From Desulfurivibrio sp044068625 (GTDB lineage Bacteria; Desulfobacterota; Desulfobulbia; Desulfobulbales; Desulfurivibrionaceae), in NCBI RefSeq assembly GCF_044068625.1, contig NZ_JBIPKH010000012.1, positions 29,907 through 93,906 on the forward strand: a stretch of 64,000 nt of DNA. Reading direction: 5' to 3'. Shown piece by piece: positions 42,342 through 51,754 of this stretch; within the stretch, counting starts at the first letter, position 1; the number at the start of each line of letters is the position of its first letter. The translations under genes were made by a program, and so were the position numbers. Under the pieces are notes generated by a model. That model made no database searches. It worked only from the letters and a program-made list of their open reading frames with translations, and was not told where the DNA came from.

Positions 42342-43112
42342 TCAACAACAAAGTGCCGTGAAACAGCTCCGGGAGTTAATTTCCCGCTGCAGGAGATGAC
42401 GGCTGTACTGCTGGAGAAAATGCTGGGCCTCACGGTGGCCGGCGGTGGGAAGCTGCAGGCGATTCAGTTTGGCCAAATCAAGCTCAATGGCCCTGGCCAG
42501 CAGGCGGGCGGTGGCCAGGGAGAGGGGGATCAGGCCGTGCTGCTGTTGGTGATTGCAGGAGCGGCAGATCAGGCCGCCCTGGCCCAGACTGAAGTGATAG
42601 GGGCGGGCGCCGGCTGCCAGGGTGCCGCACTGGCGGCAGCCGGTGAGGTCGGGGCGATAGCCCAGGAGGTCCAGCAGTTTGGCCTCAAAAAAGATAAGGA
42701 GGGGAGGGAGCTGCTCCATGGGTTTTGGGCCGGCGGCGATCCCGGTCAGGGCCCAGTGGAGCAGCAGGAAGATCCGGGGATCGGCATCAGCCTCCCTGGT
42801 CCACTGCCCCACCAGCTCTCCGGCCAGGCAGGCCGCCGCATAACGGTGGTAATCGCGGCGGATCGGCCCAAAGGGCTCCAGCAGTTCCGCCTGATCGATT
42901 CTGACCAGGCTGCTGCGGTTTCCCTCCTGGTAGCTTATCTCCAGCAGGGAGAAGAGTTCCAGCTTGTTGACGAAGCGGACCCGGCTGCGATTGGCTCCTT
43001 TGGCGATGCCGCTGATTTTGCCGGTATCTTGGCCATAAAAGGTGACAATCTTGTCGGCTTCGCCGTGGTTCTTAACCTCCAGCACCACCGCGGTTGTTTG
43101 TTTGGGAATCAT
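42342..43112 (-). CDS. recO: DNA repair protein RecO
   Basis: RecO helps RecR load RecA onto SSB-coated DNA. The 256-residue protein has the N-terminal OB-fold (AVVLEVKNHGEADKIVTFY), a helical domain and a zinc-ribbon with CRQC and CRSC. The fit to the RecO family is good in length and layout. It is the last gene of the bamA-to-recO run, 43 bp after rodZ, and is followed by the cyd promoter region. Confidence 0.92.
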   Translation of the reverse strand: MIPKQTTAVVLEVKNHGEADKIVTFYGQDTGKISGIAKGANRSRVRFVNKLELFSLLEISYQEGNRSSLVRIDQAELLEPFGPIRRDYHRYAAACLAGELVGQWTREADADPRIFLLLHWALTGIAAGPKPMEQLPPLLIFFEAKLLDLLGYRPDLTGCRQCGTLAAGARPYHFSLGQGGLICRSCNHQQQHGLIPLSLATARLLARAIELDLAKLNRLQLPTAGHREAQHFLQQYSRHLLQREINSRSCFTALCC

Positions 43113-43155
43113 ACGTGCGCCGGTGAGCCCTCCGGCCTGCTGCCGGAAACATCCC

Positions 43156-44196
43156 TCAGGGAAAACTCAGGTCGACAATCTGGCCGCTGCGGCCCAAGGG
43201 AGCCACAGGGCTGTCATTATAGGCGAGCTCCACCCCGCCGGCGTTGCCGATCCGGATCTCCACCCTCTCCCTGGCCCGCCAGACCCGGAGGTCGCCGGGC
43301 TGGAAAAAGAGCTGACGGGGCGGCTGGTCATCCACCTGAATCCGCACCCAGGTCTCTTCGATGAAATGGGCGGCCAGAACATGGGTGGGGGTAGCCGGGG
43401 GTTGGGCCGCCAAGGCTTCCGGGCGGGGTGGCTCAACCCGGACCGGTTGGAACGCCGTTGGCTCGGGCCGGGGCGACTCGACGCGGGCCGGGGCCGGGGG
43501 CTGAACCGGGGCCGGATAGCCGGGGGCTGCCGCCTCCCGGTTTGCCGCGGGGGGTGGAGGACTGGTTGGCGCGGCTGGGGCGGCCGGAACCGGCGATTCA
43601 ACCTCTGCCCTCTCCAGGAAGGGGGGAGGAGGCTCCGGGGGCGGCGCGTTTTCGTCGGGGTAAGCGCCCAGCTCTGTCTCCGGTGCCAACGTGGTCACCG
43701 GCGGCAGGGGCCGGAAATAACTGTTATAGCCCCAGTAGGCTAGAAAACCCAGAACCAGCAGCAACAGCAGAATAAAAACGTGGTTGCCGGTCAGGCCGCG
43801 GGGAGCCTCCGCCATATCCTCGGCGGCCAGCAGCTCCTGGATGTTGATCTTATCGGTGGTGGTCGTGGTGGGCAGGCCCTGCTCCTCGATGTGAAGCCGC
43901 AGGGCCTGGTCGGGATCAAGGCCCAGGTAGTTGGCATATATTCTGACAAAACCCCGGGTAAAAACCGGCGCGGGGAGGTGGCGGGTGGGTTTCCCCTCCA
44001 ATGCCTCCAGCGAAGAGAGGTGGATCCGGGTTGCCGCCGCCGCTTCCTCCAGGGAAACGCCTTTGGCGGAGCGGGCCCGCCGCAGTTTTTCACTCAGAGT
44101 GGGCTTCCCCTCAGAGTCATGGGAGGAGCCGGGGGCCAGATCCTGCTTCGGCACCGTGCTGTCCGGGGGGCGGCGTTTGTTTTGCTCGGAAGTCAT
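43156..44196 (-). CDS. rodZ: RodZ-like cytoskeletal protein with HTH and DUF4115 domains
   Basis: A 346-residue bitopic protein. Residues 34-98 form the Cro-type helix-turn-helix (LSEKLRRARSAKGVSLEEAA, then SSLEALE) that in RodZ binds MreB. One transmembrane helix spans about 139-161. A long Pro/Ala-rich periplasmic linker (about 165-255) leads to a C-terminal DUF4115 domain (about 258-346). RodZ couples MreB filaments to cell-wall synthesis. The partner could be the MreB-like protein of this window or a canonical MreB elsewhere. It lies downstream of surA in the same orientation. Confidence 0.88.
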   Translation of the reverse strand: MTSEQNKRRPPDSTVPKQDLAPGSSHDSEGKPTLSEKLRRARSAKGVSLEEAAAATRIHLSSLEALEGKPTRHLPAPVFTRGFVRIYANYLGLDPDQALRLHIEEQGLPTTTTTDKINIQELLAAEDMAEAPRGLTGNHVFILLLLLVLGFLAYWGYNSYFRPLPPVTTLAPETELGAYPDENAPPPEPPPPFLERAEVESPVPAAPAAPTSPPPPAANREAAAPGYPAPVQPPAPARVESPRPEPTAFQPVRVEPPRPEALAAQPPATPTHVLAAHFIEETWVRIQVDDQPPRQLFFQPGDLRVWRARERVEIRIGNAGGVELAYNDSPVAPLGRSGQIVDLSFP

Positions 44197-44238
44197 GGCG
44201 ATCCACCTTGATATTGGCCCATAATGATCCGGGTCGGC

Positions 44239-45252
44239 TTACAGAATGATCCTGATATAGGCCTCTTCACGCAGGCTGTTCACCCACTTGGTGAACTGCT
44301 CTTCCAGGGCCTGATTGTAGAGCTTTTCCCGGATTTCATCCCTGGCCTCTTCATAGGGCAACTGGGCGTGAAGATCGCCGCGATCGGAGAGAAGCATGAA
44401 AAACTGATAACCGGCGGCGGTTTCAATTAAGGGGGAGATCTCTCCCGGGCTCAAGGTCGGAATATGCTCAAGCATCAATCCGGCCAGCTCATCCCGGTGG
44501 AAAACCCCCAAATCACCGCCGTCGCGGGCCGACGGCAGGTCGGAATGGGTCCGGGCCAGCTCCCGGAAATCCCCACCGGCCAGAACCTCCGCCCGGGCCG
44601 CCTGGGCTCGGCGGCGGGCCTCGGCGTTGGCGTCAGGGGCAGCGCCCTGCCAGGTGAACCCCATCTGCAGGATATGGAAAGCTTCCTCCTGCCGGCGACC
44701 GACATAATTATCCTCATAATACTGCCTGATCCGGCTTTCCGGAATCACCACCCGCTCCCGTACTTCCAGGCTGAGCAGTCGCGACTGTAGAATCTGGGCG
44801 CGCAACTCCTTGCGGTAATCGGCCAGGGTAGTATTGAGCCGTTCCAGATCCCGCTCCAGTTCGGCCATGGTTAGCTGGTTGTCGCTGATGATTCGAGCGA
44901 TGGCGTCGTCGATCTCCCGTTCACCCACCTGGATCCCCCGCTTGGCGGCATGCTGTTCCACCAGCAGGCGGTCAATCATCCCGGCCAGGAGCTGCTGGCG
45001 GGCCTCGGTCAGGGCGTTTTCCCGTTCACTGGCCCTCACTCGGCTCAAAACCTGCTCCTCCACCCCCGCCAATTCCCGGTTAAGCTGCGACAGGGTGATA
45101 ATCTCGCCGTTAACCTCGGCCACCACCCGGTCCAGGATTCGCACCTGAGCCTGACCGGGGCGGACCGATGGCCCCAGCAGCAGGCAACAAACCGTAATGA
45201 CCAGCAGGAGTGGGTAGGGAGATGGTGGGAAGAGACGGTTCAAATGGCGCAT
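44239..45252 (-). CDS. surA: SurA-like periplasmic peptidyl-prolyl isomerase
   Basis: A 337-residue periplasmic chaperone with a signal peptide (about 1-36, LLLVITVCCLLLGPSV), the SurA N-terminal domain (VVAEVNGEIITLSQLNREL and the ISDNQLTMAELERDLE helix), and one parvulin domain around 189-290 (HILQMGF..., ARTHSDLPSARDGGDLGVF). E. coli SurA has two parvulin domains, so this is the shorter form common in deltaproteobacteria. It helps outer-membrane proteins reach BamA, whose gene lies upstream in the same run beyond mfd. Confidence 0.88.
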   Translation of the reverse strand: MRHLNRLFPPSPYPLLLVITVCCLLLGPSVRPGQAQVRILDRVVAEVNGEIITLSQLNRELAGVEEQVLSRVRASERENALTEARQQLLAGMIDRLLVEQHAAKRGIQVGEREIDDAIARIISDNQLTMAELERDLERLNTTLADYRKELRAQILQSRLLSLEVRERVVIPESRIRQYYEDNYVGRRQEEAFHILQMGFTWQGAAPDANAEARRRAQAARAEVLAGGDFRELARTHSDLPSARDGGDLGVFHRDELAGLMLEHIPTLSPGEISPLIETAAGYQFFMLLSDRGDLHAQLPYEEARDEIREKLYNQALEEQFTKWVNSLREEAYIRIIL

Positions 45253-45291
45253 TATTCCTCTGAACTGGTTGGTTAAACAATGAAAAAACCT

Positions 45292-48200
45292 CTAGAGAGA
45301 GATATCATCCCCCATGAGCGCGTGCAACAACTTTTTGATTTCATTGAAGAGAGCGGCGGGGGAGGGTTTGGGGGGCAGGGGACAGATCAGCCGGGCCGCC
45401 GGGGTGAAACGAATCCCCTTTTTGGGCTGGTTGACCAGGGCCAGAATCCGTTCCGGCGGCACCGGGGTGGAGGTGTGGAAACTGAAGACCAGGGCGGCCG
45501 GGCCCTGTTCGAGCTTGCTGACCTTCATGGCGGCCAGGCGGTTTTTCAGGGCGATCACTTCAAACAGATTGTCGGCTTCCGGGGGTAGCGGTCCGAACCG
45601 GTCGCCGAACTCGTCCCGGATGTCGGCCAGGGCGGTATCGTCGGCGGCCGCCGTGATCTTGCGGTAACAGAGGTAGCGCTGGTTGACGTCGCTGACATAG
45701 CTTTGGGGGATGTGGGCGGCGATGGCCAGCTTGATCTCCGGTTCAATCTCTTCCTGCAGTTCATCCAGGTTGGGATCGACCCCGCTCCCTTCGCCGCGCC
45801 GCTTGAGGTCGATAACAGTTTTTTGTAGTAGGTCAAGGTACATATCGTAGCCCACCGCCGCGATATTGCCGCTTTGCGATTCCCCCAGGATATTGCCGCC
45901 GCCCCGGATCTGCAGATCGCTCAAGGCCAGTTTGAAGCCGCCTCCCAGCTCGTTGTAATCCATCAGGGCCTGGAGCCTGCGCCGGGCTTCGCCGGCCAGA
46001 TCTTCCAGGGCCGGCACCAGCAGGTAGGCGTAGGCCTGTTGACTGCTGCGGCCCACCCGGCCCCGCAACTGGTAGATCTCCGCCAGCCCCAGCCGTTCAG
46101 CCCGGGTGATGATGATGGTGTTGGCGCTGGGGATATCCAGGCCCGATTCGATAATGGTGGTGCAGATCAGGACGTTGATCTCCCGGCGGACAAAGCGGAC
46201 CATGATCTCCTCCAGCTGCTTGGCCGGCATCTGACCGTGGGCCACCGCCAACCTGGCTTCGGGCACCAGCTGCTGCACCCGGGTCGCCACCTCGTGGATG
46301 CTTTTAACCCGGTTGTGGACCAGGAAAACCTGGCCGTCCCGGCCCAGCTCCCGGTGGATCGCCTCCTTGATCACCAGATCGTCGTGGCGGGCGATGAAGG
46401 TTTTCACCGTGCGCCGCAGCTCGGGCGGGGAACTGATCACCGAAAGGTCGCGGACCCCCAGCAGGGAGAGCTGGAGGGTGCGGGGGATGGGGGTGGCGGT
46501 GAGGGTCAGCACATCCACCCCGGTGCGTAATTTTTTTAACTTCTCCTTGTGGGTCACTCCGAAGCGGTGCTCTTCGTCGATGATCAGCAGGCCCAGCTTT
46601 TTGAACCTGACGTCGGCGGAGAGCAGGCGGTGGGTGCCGATGATGATGTCGATCTTACCGGCGGCCAGCTCGGCCACGATCCTCTTCTGTTCGCCACTGC
46701 CCCGGAAACGGTTGAGGCTGTCCACCCGCAGGGGGAAACCGGCCAGCCGTTCGCGGAAAGTGGCGGCATGCTGCTCGGCCAGGACGGTGGTGGGTACCAG
46801 CACCGCCACCTGGGCGCCATCTTCCACCACCTTGAAAGCGGCCCGCACCGCCACTTCGGTTTTGCCGTAACCGACATCGCCGCAGACCAACCGATCCATG
46901 GGGCGGTCGGAGCAGAGGTCCTCCATCACCTCGCCGATCGCCTTGAGCTGGCCGGGGGTCTCATCGAAGGGGAAAGACTCTTCCAGCTCATGGTAGAGCT
47001 CACCGGGGTTGGAGAAGCGAGTTCCCTGGGCCAGTTTTCGTTTGGCGTAGAGGTTGAGCAGCTCTCGGGCCACCTGCCAGACCGCTTTTTTGATCCGGTT
47101 GCGGGTGGCCAGCCAGGTCTTGTCGCCCAGTTTATCCAGATTGGGTTTCTGGTCGGTGAGCCCTTTGTATTTGCCCACGCTGTTGATCTGGTCCACCGGG
47201 ATGAACAGCTTGTCATCGCCCCGATAGAGGATCTTCAGGTAATCGTTGGTGATGCCGTTGAGCTCAATGGGGACCAGACCCTGATAAATCCCGATGCCGT
47301 GGCGGCGATGGACCACCAGGTCGCCGGGGTTGAGTTCGTCAAAGGAGCCGATCTTTTCACTGGGGGGCTGGCGCCGGGTTTTGCCGGAGCCGGGCAGGCG
47401 TTCGCCGAAAAGTTCGGTCTCCGAGAGGAAGTGGAGCTTGGCGGCGGGCAGGTCAAATCCGCTGCTCAATGGTTGGGGGACCAGTAGCAGGCGGGGAGGG
47501 GCGGTCGGGGTAATCGTCGCTTCGGCCGTCATCGGCGGGCGTTCCACCACCAGGGGGTCAAGCTGGTGCTGGCTGAGCAGTTCAGCCATGCGGGCGGCGT
47601 GGCGGGGTGAGCGCGAGGCCAGCAGGACCTGCTCTCCCTGCTGCAACCAGTCCCGGATCTGGCGGGCCAGGGGAGCGAGCAGGCCCTGCTCGTGGCGTTG
47701 CAGGTCGATCTGTTGCTTGAGCAGAACGTGGTTGCCGGTGGGGATGGCGAAACTTTGGCGCTGGTCGGGCTCCGCGGGCGAGAGGGGCAAGAGGCGGGCT
47801 CCGGGGCGTTCGGCAAGTTGCCCCAGCAGTTGCTCGGGGGTCAGAAAAAGCTCCGCCGGAGCCAGGGCCGGTTTGGTTGCCGCCACCATTTCCCGGTAGT
47901 TGGCCAGCACCCGCTCCCCATGCAACTCCAGGCTCTGGGCCAGGCGGGGATGATCCACCGTGATGATCAGGGTCTCGGTGGGCAGGTAACTTAAGGGGAA
48001 TACCGCCGCCGGTTGCAGCAGCGGCAGAAAAAAACGGTCACCGGTGAAGGGCCGGCGGTGGCTCAAGCAATCCCGCAGGCGAGCACTCTCATCCCGCCGC
48101 CACCCCTCCGCTTCCTCCAGCCGGCGGAAACGGGTCAGCAGCTCCCGGTGGCCGAGGGAGGCGGCGGGGGGGTAGAGGCAATCGGTGGCGGGCAGCAGAA

Positions 48201-48822
48201 CCACCTCCTCCAGTTCGCCGATGGAGCGCTGGCTGATGGGGTCGAAACGGCGGATGGACTCCACGGTGTCGCCGAAAAAATCCAGGCGCAGAGGATACTC
48301 CTGGCCGGGAGAGAAAATATCGATAATCCCACCGCGGATACTGTATTCCCCCACCTCCTGGACCAGGGCCACCTGCTCATAGCCGCCGGCGCTCAACCGC
48401 TCCGCCAGTTGCCGGGGATCGGTCTCCTCGCCTTGGATCAGCAGTTCGGCCAAGTCCCCCAACTGCTCCGGGGGTATGGTTTTGCTGGTCAGGGATTTGA
48501 TGGAGGCCACCAGAATAAAGGGCTCCCGGGCGCTCATCATCTGGTAGAGGGCCGCCAGGCCGGCAGCGGTGGTGGCCGGATCGGTCCGGAGAGGGGCGTA
48601 GGGGGGGACCTCCGGGTCGGGGTAGTGGATCACCGGACGGTCGCTGAAAAGGCTAAGGTCGGCGGCCAGCCGCCGGCCCTCATCCTCCTCGGCGCAGAGG
48701 GCAAGGAGAGGGGCGTGGGTCTGGGCCACCCGGCCGATAAACCAGGCGGCGCTCCCCCCCCGGGGTCCGTAAACCTCCAGGGGTCGGGGGGAGCGCCGCA
48801 GCGCGTCAATTAGCTGTTTCAT
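45292..48822 (-). CDS. mfd: Transcription-repair coupling factor
   Basis: Mfd is the DNA translocase that removes stalled RNA polymerase and recruits UvrA. At 1176 residues it is full length: a UvrB-like N-terminal module (SIRGGIIDIFSPG), the RNA-polymerase-interacting domain (LVVHRRHGIGIYQG), a RecG-like translocase with Walker A GDVGYGKTEVA and DEEHRFG, the QLRGRVGRS motif, and the C-terminal TRCF domain (TPVPPERILALV). It is transcribed with bamA upstream and surA downstream, 39 bp from surA. Confidence 0.97.
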   Translation of the reverse strand: MKQLIDALRRSPRPLEVYGPRGGSAAWFIGRVAQTHAPLLALCAEEDEGRRLAADLSLFSDRPVIHYPDPEVPPYAPLRTDPATTAAGLAALYQMMSAREPFILVASIKSLTSKTIPPEQLGDLAELLIQGEETDPRQLAERLSAGGYEQVALVQEVGEYSIRGGIIDIFSPGQEYPLRLDFFGDTVESIRRFDPISQRSIGELEEVVLLPATDCLYPPAASLGHRELLTRFRRLEEAEGWRRDESARLRDCLSHRRPFTGDRFFLPLLQPAAVFPLSYLPTETLIITVDHPRLAQSLELHGERVLANYREMVAATKPALAPAELFLTPEQLLGQLAERPGARLLPLSPAEPDQRQSFAIPTGNHVLLKQQIDLQRHEQGLLAPLARQIRDWLQQGEQVLLASRSPRHAARMAELLSQHQLDPLVVERPPMTAEATITPTAPPRLLLVPQPLSSGFDLPAAKLHFLSETELFGERLPGSGKTRRQPPSEKIGSFDELNPGDLVVHRRHGIGIYQGLVPIELNGITNDYLKILYRGDDKLFIPVDQINSVGKYKGLTDQKPNLDKLGDKTWLATRNRIKKAVWQVARELLNLYAKRKLAQGTRFSNPGELYHELEESFPFDETPGQLKAIGEVMEDLCSDRPMDRLVCGDVGYGKTEVAVRAAFKVVEDGAQVAVLVPTTVLAEQHAATFRERLAGFPLRVDSLNRFRGSGEQKRIVAELAAGKIDIIIGTHRLLSADVRFKKLGLLIIDEEHRFGVTHKEKLKKLRTGVDVLTLTATPIPRTLQLSLLGVRDLSVISSPPELRRTVKTFIARHDDLVIKEAIHRELGRDGQVFLVHNRVKSIHEVATRVQQLVPEARLAVAHGQMPAKQLEEIMVRFVRREINVLICTTIIESGLDIPSANTIIITRAERLGLAEIYQLRGRVGRSSQQAYAYLLVPALEDLAGEARRRLQALMDYNELGGGFKLALSDLQIRGGGNILGESQSGNIAAVGYDMYLDLLQKTVIDLKRRGEGSGVDPNLDELQEEIEPEIKLAIAAHIPQSYVSDVNQRYLCYRKITAAADDTALADIRDEFGDRFGPLPPEADNLFEVIALKNRLAAMKVSKLEQGPAALVFSFHTSTPVPPERILALVNQPKKGIRFTPAARLICPLPPKPSPAALFNEIKKLLHALMGDDISL

Positions 48823-48841
48823 CAGAAATTACTGGGATCTT

Positions 48842-48870
48842 ATCGTAAAAATGGTGGCTTGTCGGCTCAA
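48842..48870 (-). promoter_or_regulatory. Possible promoter before mfd
   Basis: Minus-strand TTGAGC (48865-48870) and TACGAT (48842-48847) are 17 bp apart in the gap after bamA. It would give a very short leader for mfd, and mfd has no clear ribosome site, so the assignment is weak. Confidence 0.3.
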
Positions 48871-48879
48871 CCGGTGGTT

Positions 48880-51645
48880 TTAGAAGACGCCGCCCATGGA
48901 GAAATCCCACACCGTTCGTTTCTCGTCATCTTCGGGGTCGAGATTGTAACCCCACTCCAGCCGCAGCGGGCCCAGGGGGGAAAGCCAGCGAAAGCCGAAG
49001 CCCACACTTTTTTTGAGATTATCGGTCCGCCAGTTGTCCGACTTGGTGTAAACATTACCGGCATCGAAGAAGATCAGGCCCTTGAGGCCGATCTCCGCCG
49101 AGATGGGGAAGATCCATTCACTGTTCATATACCACATCTTCTCGCCGCCGATCCGGTAGAGATCGTCATCGGGATCCCGGGGACTGATGGTGGCGGTTTC
49201 GAAGCCCCGCATGGTCCGTAGCCCCCCCAGGAAAAACTTTTCGTAAATCGGCAGCTTGTCGGTTTCGTTTTCCCGGATATATCCCATGGAGCCCTTGAGC
49301 CGGAAGGTGGTGCTGTTCAGCCAGTTGCTGCGGGTTTCCTTGAGCAGGGGGATCTCATCCCAGGGGAAGAAGCGGGTGGCGGAACTCTCCAGGCGGGTAA
49401 AGGCGGTATCCCCGCCCAGAAAGCCCCCGGCGTGTTTCAGGCCGATATCAAAAATCGAACCACGGGTGGGGTCGAGGCGGTTATTACGGGTGTCACGCAC
49501 CAGGCCCAAGCGGAGAAAACTGTTTACATGGAGGTCGATGGAGTCGGTGATCGCCCGGGGGGCGCCGGGGCTGACGTCACTGAGGGTGCTGTCTTCATAG
49601 CCGTAACCCCAGTAGAGGTTCCACCTTTCCCCCAGGGGATAGCCGAAGCGCAGGGCGCCCCCGGTGGATTCCTTGGTGTAATCGATATACTCCCGTTCCC
49701 AGTTGTAGAGGTCAATGCCGAAGAGCAGCTTGGAGTCGGCCAGCCGGGGCTCGGTGAAGCTCAGATTGTAGTGGGTGGCGTTGGCGCTCAGATCGGCCTG
49801 CAGGGAGAGGCGCTGGCCCTTGCCCATGAAGTTGTCCTGGCTGATCTGGCCCATGAACATCAGTTTGTCCATGGAACTGTACCCCGCCCCGATGCTGAAG
49901 GTGCCGGTGGGTTTCTCCTTGACCTCGATCTGGAGATCCATCAGGTCATCCCGCATCAGGGCCGGCTCGGGCCGGACATCGATCTCTTCGAAGAAACCCA
50001 GCTGCTGCAGGCGTTCCATGCTTTTCCGGATGGCGGAGGTATCCAGAATGCCTCCCTCCTGCACCCGGATCTCCCGGCGGATCACCTTGTCCCGGGTGCG
50101 GGTGTTGCCGCGAATGGTGATGCGGTTGATGTGGACCAGGGCGTTTTTCTCCAGCTGGAAAACCACGTCGATCCGCCGGGTCTCATCGTCCCGGCTGACC
50201 ATGGGCTCAACCTCGGCAAAGGCGTAGCCATCCTGGGCGTAACGGTCGCTTAAGCGCATCATGTCGTCCCGCAGCACCTGGCGGCTGAAATACTCCTCAC
50301 CCCGCAGTTTGATCAACTCCAGCAACTCCTCCTCCGGAGCGATCAGCTCTCCCCGCAGCCCGATCTCCCCCACGGTGAAGCGCTCACCCTCCTCGATATT
50401 GAAGGTGATGAAGAGGCGGTTCTCCTCCCGGCTGATCTCCGGGGCCCCGACCCGGGCGTCGATGAAGCCCTGGTTGTGGTAGAAGGCGGCGATCCGGGCC
50501 CGGTCCTGCTCCAGGATGTCAGTCTGGAGCCGACCGGAGCGGGTGAGCCAGGAGAAAATGCCCTTGGTTTTGGTGGTCATCACCTTACGGATCGCCCGGG
50601 GGCGGAAGGAGTCGTTGCCGGTGAACTTGATTCTTTTAATATAAATCCGCTCCCCCTCCTCGATCTCAAAACGGACATCGACCAGGCCGGCGGCGGTTTC
50701 GGTTGTGGCGGAGGTCACTTGGCTGTTGTGGTAGCCCTTCTCCTTGTAAAGCTGGACGATGCTCTCCTCGGCCTGCTGTACCAGCCGGGTATTGATGATG
50801 GTGTTGGGCAGCACCGCGATCACTTCCCGGATATCACTCTCCTTGAGTTTCCGGTTGCCGCTGATGATTACCTGGCCGATCACCGGTTTTTCGGTGACGA
50901 CAAAGGTCAGTTTGGTGCCGGTGGCGCTTTCCTCGGCCTGCACCTGGATGTCGTCGAAAAAGCCCATGGCGAAGATCGCCTTGATATCCTCCTGGAGCCG
51001 GGCGGGGTCGAGGGGCTCGCCGGCCTTGCTGGAAACCCGGCGCAGGATCGCCCCGGAACCGGTTTTGACGTTGCCCTGGATATGGACCGCGCTGATCAGG
51101 TCCGCCGCCGGGGCCGGGGGCAGAATCTGGCGACTCAGCTCCTTAAGGCCCGGGGAGAGCTGGGCCAGGGATGGGGCCCCACTGGTAAAATAGCGGACGG
51201 GCTCCTCCTGGTTAAGGTCGAAAAGGCTAAGATCGATGCTGAACTGCTCGCCTAGACGGGTCAGACTGCCCACCGCCAAATAACGAATAGGGGCCGGCCG
51301 CTCCAGGGCCTGGAGAGCCGGGAGGGGGGGAGGCCAACCGCCGGGGGCGTTCATTAATTCGGCCACCATGGCCCGGTCGGCCAGGCTGCTTCCCAGCTCT
51401 TGGAGAATGGCCGCCAGGGCGGTGTCGCTTGCGGTCGCCAGCTCCTCCTGGCCGGTGGGGGCCAGAATCTGCAGGGGCAGAAACAGGGTGTTGGCCGGGG
51501 TTGGCCCTGCCGCGGCCGCAAGCGGCAGCGACCAGGTCAGGAGCAGGACTGAGAGCTGGCGGAAGAGACGGCCCGTGATCTGGCGGAGAACTCTGGAGTT
51601 TGGTACGACCTTAAACAAGTAGCCGGGCCAGCTTTGCGGCTTCAT
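48880..51645 (-). CDS. bamA: Outer membrane protein assembly factor BamA with extra N-terminal domain
   Basis: BamA folds and inserts beta-barrel proteins into the outer membrane. The 921-residue protein has a signal peptide (about 1-46), then an additional alpha/beta domain (about 50-178, beginning LFLPLQILAPTGQEELATA) resembling TolB-N/FlgO/CsgG-like folds. Five POTRA repeats start near residue 184, and a 16-strand barrel begins near 578 with the GLRTMRGFE loop motif (the VRGF/Y-type lid lock) and a terminal Phe as in most outer-membrane proteins. Canonical E. coli BamA is about 810 residues and has POTRA 1 directly after the signal. Neighbours lolCD and surA serve the same envelope pathway. 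Confidence 0.95.
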   Translation of the reverse strand: MKPQSWPGYLFKVVPNSRVLRQITGRLFRQLSVLLLTWSLPLAAAAGPTPANTLFLPLQILAPTGQEELATASDTALAAILQELGSSLADRAMVAELMNAPGGWPPPLPALQALERPAPIRYLAVGSLTRLGEQFSIDLSLFDLNQEEPVRYFTSGAPSLAQLSPGLKELSRQILPPAPAADLISAVHIQGNVKTGSGAILRRVSSKAGEPLDPARLQEDIKAIFAMGFFDDIQVQAEESATGTKLTFVVTEKPVIGQVIISGNRKLKESDIREVIAVLPNTIINTRLVQQAEESIVQLYKEKGYHNSQVTSATTETAAGLVDVRFEIEEGERIYIKRIKFTGNDSFRPRAIRKVMTTKTKGIFSWLTRSGRLQTDILEQDRARIAAFYHNQGFIDARVGAPEISREENRLFITFNIEEGERFTVGEIGLRGELIAPEEELLELIKLRGEEYFSRQVLRDDMMRLSDRYAQDGYAFAEVEPMVSRDDETRRIDVVFQLEKNALVHINRITIRGNTRTRDKVIRREIRVQEGGILDTSAIRKSMERLQQLGFFEEIDVRPEPALMRDDLMDLQIEVKEKPTGTFSIGAGYSSMDKLMFMGQISQDNFMGKGQRLSLQADLSANATHYNLSFTEPRLADSKLLFGIDLYNWEREYIDYTKESTGGALRFGYPLGERWNLYWGYGYEDSTLSDVSPGAPRAITDSIDLHVNSFLRLGLVRDTRNNRLDPTRGSIFDIGLKHAGGFLGGDTAFTRLESSATRFFPWDEIPLLKETRSNWLNSTTFRLKGSMGYIRENETDKLPIYEKFFLGGLRTMRGFETATISPRDPDDDLYRIGGEKMWYMNSEWIFPISAEIGLKGLIFFDAGNVYTKSDNWRTDNLKKSVGFGFRWLSPLGPLRLEWGYNLDPEDDEKRTVWDFSMGGVF

Positions 51646-51714
51646 TGGGTACCTGACGGGTTTTGATTTATATTGCGCTGAACTCCGGGCAGCGGCCGGG
51701 AGCGGAATCGAGAA

Positions 51715-51743
51715 TGCTTAGCAGGCATCACCACTGCTGTCAA
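51715..51743 (-). promoter_or_regulatory. Possible promoter of bamA
   Basis: A perfect minus-strand TTGACA (51738-51743) is followed after 17 bp by TAAGCA (51715-51720) in the 109-bp gap between lolD and bamA. The weak -10 leaves room for an activator or another sigma factor. Confidence 0.4.
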
Positions 51744-51754
51744 GGGACAAGACA

